Source of the DNA: Pseudomonas psychrophila HA-4
GTDB lineage: Bacteria; Pseudomonadota; Gammaproteobacteria; Pseudomonadales; Pseudomonadaceae
Direction: 5' to 3'
DNA length: 39,046 nt
NCBI RefSeq assembly: GCF_000282975.1
Contig: NZ_ALJC01000122.1
Span: forward strand, 1-39,046
Part shown: piece after piece, positions 32,810 through 39,046 of the stretch
How positions within the stretch are numbered: position 1 is the first letter of the stretch
Layout of the letters: every line of letters begins with the position of its first letter
Translations under genes and position numbers: made by a program
The notes under the pieces: generated by a model
What the model was told of the DNA's origin: nothing
Seen by the model: only the letters and a program-made list of their open reading frames with translations
The model's database searches: none

Positions 32810-35548
32810 CGCCGGGGTCTCCAAACCCTCGGTGTAACGGTGGTAAATCGGCGCCAGCAACGCGTGGGCTTGTTGCACCTGGCCTTGTTGTTGCCACAAC
32901 TTGGCCAGGCTGGTGGCGCTGCGTAATTGCCAGGCCAGTGCGCCCTGGCGGCTGGCCAGCGCCAGTGCCTCAAGCAACAGCGCCTGTGCGGTGTCCGGAT
33001 CGTCGGTGGCGTGCAGATCAATGGCTCGCAAGCGCAGGATTTCCGCACCGCACCATCCCGCAGCCCCGGTACGGGCACGTTGCAGTAAGGTGTCGTCGAT
33101 AGCGCCGCCGTTGAGTGTCAGCACCATGTGTTTGATCAGCCCATCGTCGGGGTGCAAGGGTGCGGGTGCGCTGTCTGGTGCGATGACCTGCGCATAATGC
33201 CGCCCCCACGTGTAGAACAAATGCACAGCGTGTAATTGGGATTGCTCCAGCAACAGATGCAACAGTTCTTGGGCGGTTGGGTGATCGCCGTTGTAATGGG
33301 CAATCGGGCACCCAGCCAGCGTTAGGGTGTAGCAAATAGACGTGCTGTGGTTGATTTGCAGCGCAATGTCCAAGGCCTGACGCGCGGTGCGCCAAGCGCT
33401 CTCGGGCTGGCCCTGCAACCATAAAATGCGTGCGAGTAGGGTGAGCGCGGCAACGCTTTGGTCGTACTGCACGCCAAAACCAGAGGTGAAACGATTGCGG
33501 TGTCCGTTGTGAGCCATGCGTTGCAGCACCTGCTCGGCATTGCTGCGGGCCAGCACTTGCTCGCCCGCAAAGTGCAGCGCCAGACCGCGCAGCCGGTCAG
33601 TACTGAGGCTCAAGTCCGGCGCGCTGTGCAGGCCCAACTGATCGCATTGGCGGCTTTGTTCCAGCGCCTCTTGGTAGTTGCCGCAGAGCAGGTTGGCCGC
33701 CATGTGGCCAGACACCGCCCGTAGCTCTGCGACCCTGTCGTTGCAGGTCTGCGCGAGGGTTCTGGCGCTGGCGAAGGCGTCATGTGTGGCCGGGATGCCG
33801 CCTCGGGCGTGGTAACTGGCGTTGCCGAGGGCTAGTTTTAGGGCCATTGCCAGCAGTGGGCTGGGCTGCTTTGTCGCTTCCAGCAAGCGCAGCGCCTTAC
33901 GCACGTAAGCGCCGTGCTCTCTGGGCAGCGACAGCTCCTGCCATAGCGGGGTCGATACGGCGGTCAGGGTAATCGCTAGCATGTGTGGGCCCTGGGCGCT
34001 GAAACCCCAGTCCAGCGTGGCCCGCACGTCTTCCAGGCAATGCGCGTAACGTTCGATCCATAGCCCGGTGGGGGTTTGCTCCCAGGTGTGTTGAGCCTGC
34101 TGCATCAATTTGAGGCAGCACTCGGCCAAGCGCTGGCGGGTGGCGTGGTGCTCTGCGGGCTGGTCGAGTTTCTCCTGGGCATAGCTGCGGGTGGTTTCAA
34201 GCAGTCGATACAGTACCTCGTTATCACCGACCTGCACCGTCAGCAGCGACTTGGCCACTAATTGGCTGATGGCGTTGCACACCGCGCCGGGCTCCAGTGT
34301 GTTATCGCCGGTCACGGCTGTGGCGCAGTGCAGGGTGAACGCGCCACGAAACAGGCTCAGTCGGCGTAAACAAACCTGCTCATGGGGGCTGAGCAAGGCA
34401 TGGCTCCAGTCCAGCGTTGCTCGCAGCGTCTGGTGTCTGGCCAACGGTGCCTGAGCGCCATCGGTGAGCAGGTCGAGATTGCTTTGTAACTGCAAGAGCA
34501 CGCCCTCAAGGCCCAGCGGGCCTATGTGCGCTGCCGCCAATTCGATGGCCAGCGGGATACCGTCCAGGCGTCGGCAAATATCGATCAGCAACGGCAGTTG
34601 CTCGGTGTGCAGCTCGAAATGCTCATGGTTGCCCGTCGCCCGTTCGATGAACAGTTGCAAGGCCGCAAAGCTCAACGCATGGCTGCGCTCCAGTCGCGGC
34701 AGCGCAGGCGGGTAGTCGAGGCCGTCGAGACGTTGCAGGTATTCACCTTCGGCCCGCAATGCCTCACGGCTGGTGGCCAGAATATGCACCCGCGGGGCGC
34801 CACGCAGCACGCTTTCACACAGTTCAGCCACGGCGTGGATCAAGTGTTCGCAGTTGTCTATAACCAACAGCAGGTGCCGGTCATGCAGCAGGGAGGTCAG
34901 TTGCGTCGTGCAGCGGCTGTCGTGCAATGGCAGACCAAGCAGCGTGGCCAGTAGCGGGGTGATCAGAGCAGGATCGCTGATGGGGGCCAGATCGAGTAGG
35001 TGAATGCCATGCGGGTAGTGACCGATCAACTGTTCGGCGGCTTGCAGGGCCACTGTGGTTTTGCCGATGCCGCCGGGCCCGGTCAGGGTAATGAAGCGCT
35101 GGCGTGCCAGATGCTGCAATAGGTTGCCGAGCACGGCCTGACGCCCGATCACGCGCGTGCGTCGCAAGGGCAGGTTATGCCGCGGGGTGTTGGCAGGCGG
35201 GTTGGGGATCAATGGCGCGTGGCCGTCTTTGGTCAACTCGCCGACAAAACTGTAACCGCGCTGGGCCACAGTGACGATAAAACGCTGGCCATTTTGCCCG
35301 TCGCCTAAGGCTTTACGCAGCGCTGCCATGTGCACACGTAGATTGATCTCCTCAACTACGCTGTTAGGCCAGAGCCGTGCAATCAGTTGCTGCTTGCTGA
35401 CCACCGAGCCTGGGTGTTCAAGCAGCAGCAACAGAATATCCATCGCCCGCCGACCCAGGCGCAAAGGCTGTTCAGCGTCCACGATCAGGCGTTGCCTGGG
35501 GTAGACCCGGTAAGGACCAAAATGCACGACCTGCTCAGGGCAAAGCAT
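32762..35548 (-). CDS. Winged-helix regulator with NB-ARC-like ATPase and TPR region, long form
   Basis: The 928-residue protein has a winged helix (about residues 10-105, GDGQNGQRFIVTVAQRGYSFVG), an NB-ARC-like ATPase with Walker A GPGGIGKTTVA near 158, LLVIDNCEHL as Walker B, GIPLAIELAAAHIG and TLDWSHALLSPHEQVCLRRLSLF, then a C-terminal helical TPR-like half of about 450 residues. Such single-polypeptide regulators resemble the STAND class, in which ligand or protein binding to the C-terminal part switches the ATPase. The start is ATG 35548 with GGAG ten bases ahead; a GTG at 35623 would add 25 residues. It is divergent from the monooxygenase/amidohydrolase operon and probably regulates it. 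Confidence 0.85.
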   Translation of the reverse strand: MLCPEQVVHFGPYRVYPRQRLIVDAEQPLRLGRRAMDILLLLLEHPGSVVSKQQLIARLWPNSVVEEINLRVHMAALRKALGDGQNGQRFIVTVAQRGYSFVGELTKDGHAPLIPNPPANTPRHNLPLRRTRVIGRQAVLGNLLQHLARQRFITLTGPGGIGKTTVALQAAEQLIGHYPHGIHLLDLAPISDPALITPLLATLLGLPLHDSRCTTQLTSLLHDRHLLLVIDNCEHLIHAVAELCESVLRGAPRVHILATSREALRAEGEYLQRLDGLDYPPALPRLERSHALSFAALQLFIERATGNHEHFELHTEQLPLLIDICRRLDGIPLAIELAAAHIGPLGLEGVLLQLQSNLDLLTDGAQAPLARHQTLRATLDWSHALLSPHEQVCLRRLSLFRGAFTLHCATAVTGDNTLEPGAVCNAISQLVAKSLLTVQVGDNEVLYRLLETTRSYAQEKLDQPAEHHATRQRLAECCLKLMQQAQHTWEQTPTGLWIERYAHCLEDVRATLDWGFSAQGPHMLAITLTAVSTPLWQELSLPREHGAYVRKALRLLEATKQPSPLLAMALKLALGNASYHARGGIPATHDAFASARTLAQTCNDRVAELRAVSGHMAANLLCGNYQEALEQSRQCDQLGLHSAPDLSLSTDRLRGLALHFAGEQVLARSNAEQVLQRMAHNGHRNRFTSGFGVQYDQSVAALTLLARILWLQGQPESAWRTARQALDIALQINHSTSICYTLTLAGCPIAHYNGDHPTAQELLHLLLEQSQLHAVHLFYTWGRHYAQVIAPDSAPAPLHPDDGLIKHMVLTLNGGAIDDTLLQRARTGAAGWCGAEILRLRAIDLHATDDPDTAQALLLEALALASRQGALAWQLRSATSLAKLWQQQGQVQQAHALLAPIYHRYTEGLETPALTDVRHLLDRLQCDN

Positions 35549-35656
35549 CAAGGGGCAGCTCCATTGGCGTAGGTGTGCGGGAAGTGACGACTGAAAATTA
35601 ACAACGATTAACTCGTCGCGCACCTGCTCAAGCGCTAAAACTTAGTTCTTTGCATT

Positions 35657-35670
35657 AAACAGCACTGTTT
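35657..35670. promoter_or_regulatory. Inverted repeat between the long regulator and its divergent operon
   Basis: AAACAG-CA-CTGTTT is a perfect inverted repeat with a two-base centre, in the 150-bp gap between two divergent genes and 32 bp ahead of the ABM gene start. It is a good candidate for a dimeric repressor or activator site, possibly of the long regulator. No experiment supports this here. Confidence 0.45.
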
Positions 35671-35701
35671 GGTGCCTGCGCAGACCAAGGAGCGTTAAGT
35701 G

Positions 35702-36298
35702 ATGGCTGATTCCAATCCGGTTGAAGTGCTTGCCGAGCGGCCGGGGTTTGATGAAGTGGTGACGCTCGTGATCAAACACCGGGTCCGGGCGGGCTTCGAG
35801 GAACCCTACGCGGCGTGGCTACGTAACATTGTTAGCGTAGCGGGGCAGCGCACCGGGCATTTGGGGGTGGACGTGATTCGTGGCAAACAGGCGGGGCTCG
35901 ACAGCTACACCTGCGTGCTGCGGTTTTGCTCCACCGAGGCCATGCAGCACTGGCTCGACTCCCCAGAACGGCTGGCGCTGGTCGATCAAGCGACGCCGAT
36001 GCTGGCCGATGGCGATCAAACCGAGGTTAACCCGGTCAACGAATTCTGGTTTTCGCCGCAGAGCACTTCGCCCCCGCCACGCTGGAAACAGGCGCTGCTA
36101 ACGCTGTTGGTGATTTTCCCGCACACCTTGCTGGTGCCCCTGGTTTGGCGCCCGCTGTTGCAACTCCATCCTGTTTTGTCGAATTACCTGGTGGCGACGT
36201 TTTTGATCACCCTGACCATTGTGCTGTCGGTGGTGTACGTGTTTATGCCCGCCGCGACGCGGTTGTTCGCCCCTTGGTTGCAAGGCAAGCCCTCATGA
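35702..36298 (+). CDS. ABM-domain membrane protein (antibiotic biosynthesis monooxygenase-like)
   Basis: The 198-residue protein has an N-terminal ABM ferredoxin-like domain (VTLVIKHRVRAGFEEPYAAWLRNI, LRFCSTEAMQHWLDSPERLAL) and two C-terminal membrane helices (ALLTLLVIFPHTLLVPLVW and YLVATFLITLTIVLSVVYVF). Relatives (COG3224 type) have the same plan; their chemistry is unclear. AAGGAG is nine bases before ATG 35702 (GTG 35699 is adjacent). The amidohydrolase follows after 19 bp, so they are one operon. Confidence 0.84.
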   Translation: MADSNPVEVLAERPGFDEVVTLVIKHRVRAGFEEPYAAWLRNIVSVAGQRTGHLGVDVIRGKQAGLDSYTCVLRFCSTEAMQHWLDSPERLALVDQATPMLADGDQTEVNPVNEFWFSPQSTSPPPRWKQALLTLLVIFPHTLLVPLVWRPLLQLHPVLSNYLVATFLITLTIVLSVVYVFMPAATRLFAPWLQGKPS

Positions 36299-36317
36299 CG
36301 TTGTCGAAGGAGATGCA

Positions 36318-38156
36318 ATGAACGCCGACTTGATTCTGTTCAACGGCCGGTTCACTACCGTTGACCGAGAAAACCCTCACGCCAGCGCCGTGGCTATCAG
36401 TGACGGCCGGTTTGTCGCGGTGGGTAACGATGCGCAGGCGATGGCCTTACGCGGGGCGAACACCCACGTGATCGACCTCAAGGGTCGCTGCGTGATCCCG
36501 GGCCTCAATGACTCGCACTTGCACCTGATCCGGGGCGGCTTGAACTACAACCTCGAGCTGCGCTGGGAGGGCGTGCCCTCGCTGGCGGATGCCTTGCGCA
36601 TGCTCAAGGCGCAGGCCGAGCGCACCCCGACGCCGCAATGGGTGCGGGTGGTGGGCGGCTGGAATGAGTTCCAGTTTGCCGAAAAGCGCATGCCGACCTT
36701 GGACGAGTTGAATCAGGCGGCGCCAGACACCCCGGTGTTTGTACTGCATCTCTATGACCGTGCCTTGCTCAACCGAGCCGCCTTACGTGTGGCCGGTTAC
36801 ACCCGCGACACACCCAACCCGCCGGGCGGCGAGATTGTGCGCGACCGCAACGGCGAACCCACCGGCATGTTGGTGGCGCGCCCGAATGCAATGATTCTGT
36901 ACGCGACCCTGGCCAAAGGCCCGACGTTGCCGCTGGAGTACCAAGTCAACTCGACCCGCCAGTTTATGCGCGAACTCAATCGGCTGGGCCTGACCAGCGC
37001 CATTGATGCGGGCGGCGGCTTTCAGAACTACCCGGACGACTATGCGGTGATCGAGCAGTTGGCCAAAGACCAGCAACTGACCGTGCGTATCGCTTACAAC
37101 CTGTTTACCCAAAAGCCTAAACAGGAATTGACCGACTTCAAAAACTGGACCAGCAGCGTAACCCTGCATCAGGGCGATGATTACCTGCGGCACAACGGCG
37201 CCGGAGAAATGTTGGTGTTCTCGGCGGCTGACTTCGAAGACTTTCTGGAGCCGCGCCCGGATCTGGCGCAAAGCATGGAGGCGGAGTTGGAGCCGGTGGT
37301 GCGCCATTTAGTGGAGCAACGTTGGCCGTTCCGTTTGCATGCGACGTACGACGAATCGATTTCGCGCATGCTGGATGTGTTTGAACGCGTCAACCGAGAC
37401 ATCCCCTTCAATGGTTTACCGTGGTTTTTTGATCATGCTGAAACCATCACCCCCAAGAACATCGAGCGGGTACGGGCGCTGGGCGGGGGCATTGCAATTC
37501 AGGACCGCATGGCGTTTCAGGGCGAGTATTTTGTGGAGCGATATGGCGCCAAGGCAGCCGAAGCCACGCCGCCGATCAAGCGCATGTTGGCCGAAGGCAT
37601 TGCGGTAGGGGCGGGCACCGACGCCACCCGCGTCTCAAGTTACAACCCGTGGACGTCGCTGTACTGGATGGTCAGCGGGCGCACCGTTGGCGGCCTTTCT
37701 TTGCATGAAGAGGGCCTGCCGCGCTTGACTGCCCTGGAGCTGTTCACCCATGGCAGCGCCTGGTTTTCGTCCGAGCAAGGCAAGAAGGGCCAGATCAAGG
37801 TCGGGCAACTGGCGGATGTGGCGGCCTTGAGTGCCGATTTTTTCAGCGTTGACGAAGAAGCCATCAAGTGGATCGAGTCAGTGCTAACAGTGGTTGGCGG
37901 CAAGGTGGTGTATGCCGCCGGTGATTTTTCGAGCCTAGGCCCGGCCAGTGTGCCGGTGCTGCCGGACTGGTCGCCAGTGACCAACGTGCCGGGGCACTGG
38001 CGCCCGAGTGCGCCCTTACAGGCTCAGGCGCATCAATGCAGCGGGCCTTGTGCCGTGCATTCCCACAGCCATGAACGCGCGCGTTTATCCAAAGTCCCGG
38101 TCAGTGATTTCCAAGGTTTTTGGGGCGCGTTTGGCTGTTCGTGTTTCGCTTTTTAA
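36318..38156 (+). CDS. YtcJ-like metal-dependent amidohydrolase (Amidohydrolase_3)
   Basis: The 612-residue protein opens with ADLILFNGRFTTVD, an amidohydrolase small-domain strand, then PGLNDSHLHL with the metal pair His67-x-His69. Later ligands are likely in RLHATYDES, FFDHAET and GAGTDATR (Asp). The C-terminus has a short Cys/His-rich extension (HQCSGPCAVHSHSH) ending GFWGAFGCSCFAF, seen in a Pseudomonas subgroup of this family. The substrate is unknown; the family hydrolyses amide or related bonds in small molecules. ATG 36318 has GAAGGAGA ahead. Confidence 0.88.
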   Translation: MNADLILFNGRFTTVDRENPHASAVAISDGRFVAVGNDAQAMALRGANTHVIDLKGRCVIPGLNDSHLHLIRGGLNYNLELRWEGVPSLADALRMLKAQAERTPTPQWVRVVGGWNEFQFAEKRMPTLDELNQAAPDTPVFVLHLYDRALLNRAALRVAGYTRDTPNPPGGEIVRDRNGEPTGMLVARPNAMILYATLAKGPTLPLEYQVNSTRQFMRELNRLGLTSAIDAGGGFQNYPDDYAVIEQLAKDQQLTVRIAYNLFTQKPKQELTDFKNWTSSVTLHQGDDYLRHNGAGEMLVFSAADFEDFLEPRPDLAQSMEAELEPVVRHLVEQRWPFRLHATYDESISRMLDVFERVNRDIPFNGLPWFFDHAETITPKNIERVRALGGGIAIQDRMAFQGEYFVERYGAKAAEATPPIKRMLAEGIAVGAGTDATRVSSYNPWTSLYWMVSGRTVGGLSLHEEGLPRLTALELFTHGSAWFSSEQGKKGQIKVGQLADVAALSADFFSVDEEAIKWIESVLTVVGGKVVYAAGDFSSLGPASVPVLPDWSPVTNVPGHWRPSAPLQAQAHQCSGPCAVHSHSHERARLSKVPVSDFQGFWGAFGCSCFAF

Positions 38157-38221
38157 ATGTCCCTTCGCGTCGGCCTTGCGTGCTGGCGCATTACACAACG
38201 TTTGATCCTAAGGAGTTACAC

Positions 38222-38851
38222 ATGAGCAACGGTCCCGCTTACAAGCGCTTAAACAAAGATGATGCGGTGGTGCTGCTGGTCGACCACCAGACGGGCCTGA
38301 TTTCGCTGGTACAGGACTTCTCGCCCAATGAGTTCAAGAACAACGTGCTGGCGCTGGCGGATATCGCCACGTTTTTCAAGCTGCCGACCATTCTGACCAC
38401 CAGCTTTGAAAGTGGACCGAACGGGCCAATCGTTCCCGAGCTTAAGGCGCAGTTCCCGGATGCGCCGTACATTGCGCGCCCGGGCCAGATCAATGCGTGG
38501 GACAACGAAGACTTCGTCAAGGCGATTAAGGCCACCGGGCGTAAACAACTGATCATTGCCGGTGTGGTGACAGATGTTTGCGTGACGTTCCCGACCTTGT
38601 CGGCACTGGCCGAAGGTTTTGACGTGTTTGTGGTTACGGACGCCTCGGGCACCTTCAACGAAACGGTGCAGCAGGCGGCCTGGGCACGGATGACTGCCGC
38701 CGGTGCGCAACTGCTCAACTGGTTTTCGGTGGCGTGTGAGCTGCAAGGTGACTGGCGCAACGACATGGAAGGCCTGGCTAACCTGTTGTCGCAACGCATT
38801 CCTAACTACCGCAACCTGATCAACAGCTACACGGCGCAAACCGCACGTTAA
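38222..38851 (+). CDS. YcaC-like isochorismatase-family cysteine hydrolase
   Basis: The 209-residue protein has the isochorismatase-like fold with catalytic Asp21 (LLVDHQTGL) and Cys120 in VVTDVCVTFP, matching YcaC of E. coli (208 residues), whose physiological substrate is not known. The pair with the amidohydrolase, 65 bp upstream, suggests two steps of breakdown of one amide-type compound; that is inference. AAGGAGTT precedes the ATG by five bases. Confidence 0.9.
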   Translation: MSNGPAYKRLNKDDAVVLLVDHQTGLISLVQDFSPNEFKNNVLALADIATFFKLPTILTTSFESGPNGPIVPELKAQFPDAPYIARPGQINAWDNEDFVKAIKATGRKQLIIAGVVTDVCVTFPTLSALAEGFDVFVVTDASGTFNETVQQAAWARMTAAGAQLLNWFSVACELQGDWRNDMEGLANLLSQRIPNYRNLINSYTAQTAR

Positions 38852-38887
38852 CCCAACCACCTGCAGGAGGGGCTGGTCGACGCTCTA

Positions 38888-38935
38888 TTGCTCGCGATCT
38901 TTTAAAAGATCGCGAGCAAGCTCGCTCCTACGGGG
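38888..38935. repeat. REP-like element with perfect 32-bp palindrome
   Basis: Bases 38888-38919 form a perfect palindrome: each 16-base arm is TTGCTCGCGATCTTTT or its reverse complement. The right arm runs into GCTCGCTCCTACGGGGGG, the typical head of Pseudomonas REP sequences. It lies 37 bp after the ycaC-like stop and between two convergent genes, so it can also act as a bidirectional terminator. Confidence 0.82.
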
Positions 38936-38967
38936 GGTTGTGTCGGTTTGCGCTGCGTGATTTAAGC

Positions 38968-39046
38968 TCAAACGCCAAGCGCGTCAGCATGCTCGACGCT
39001 GTGCTGTCGCGCAGCAAACAGGCTACCGATAATCGACAGCATCCCC
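38968..39046 (-). CDS. 3' end of an unidentified gene, possibly a membrane transporter (partial)
   Basis: From the window edge a minus-strand frame reads GMLSIIGSLFAARQHSVEHADALGV and stops with TGA at 38968-38970. The hydrophobic start and soluble tail would suit the end of a membrane transporter, but 25 residues are too few to say. It would be convergent with the ycaC-like gene, with the REP element between them. Confidence 0.35.
   Translation of the reverse strand, partial: GMLSIIGSLFAARQHSVEHADALGV

Noticed and set aside
1..39046. CRISPR arrays, tRNA or rRNA genes, insertion sequences, phage genes
   Set aside because: I read the non-coding stretches and saw no regularly spaced repeats, no cloverleaf with tRNA consensus, and no transposase or integrase.

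Overview
The window looks like a chromosome segment of a fluorescent-group Pseudomonas. The evidence is a LexA-controlled umuDC operon of Pseudomonas type, a REP-like palindrome at the right edge, GC-rich flanking genes and generally Pseudomonas-like proteins. I assign this from recalled family features, not from a database search.

About 27 kb (647-27689, all on the minus strand, so read right to left) is an exopolysaccharide locus of colanic-acid type. The order from its 5' end is: wzb (phosphatase), wzc (tyrosine kinase), a hairpin, a JUMPstart/ops element, ugd (UDP-glucuronate), wzx (flippase), two GT4 transferases, a broken wzy polymerase, another GT4, two acetyltransferases (one WcaF-like), a GT2, gmd and fcl (GDP-fucose), wcaI-like GT, gmm (Nudix), manC (GDP-mannose). 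After these come an export block yjbE/gfcA, wza/gfcE, yjbF/gfcB, yjbG/gfcC, yjbH/gfcD and a VanZ-like membrane protein, then two regulators with OmpR-type winged helices, and finally wcaJ (initiating glucose-1-P transferase). From memory, the gene set resembles the wcaJ-wzb capsule locus of P. fluorescens SBW25, with a group 4 capsule-type export block. The central part (about 15.3-23.4 kb) is clearly more AT-rich, as is usual for the variable sugar-assembly part of such loci.

Three things stand out. First, five copies of one 18-bp motif (YYGAC-W5-ATAAC-AWT on the plus strand) lie ahead of four minus-strand units of the locus: wzb (tandem pair, 32 bp apart), yjbE (just upstream of an AlgU-like promoter), the atypical response regulator and wcaJ. 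Second, that response regulator has Glu where the phosphorylated Asp should be. Third, wzy is frameshifted at least twice, at an A7 run and at an ATCT repeat, while every other gene of the locus reads intact.

Right of the locus (28.0-39.0 kb) is housekeeping and accessory sequence: umuDC with a perfect LexA box; a pirin-family gene; two convergent, overlapping genes for winged-helix/ATPase regulators, one full length and one lacking the C-terminal half; and an operon of a monooxygenase-domain membrane protein, a YtcJ-like amidohydrolase and a YcaC-like cysteine hydrolase, divergent from the large regulator. The two window edges cut through unidentified genes.
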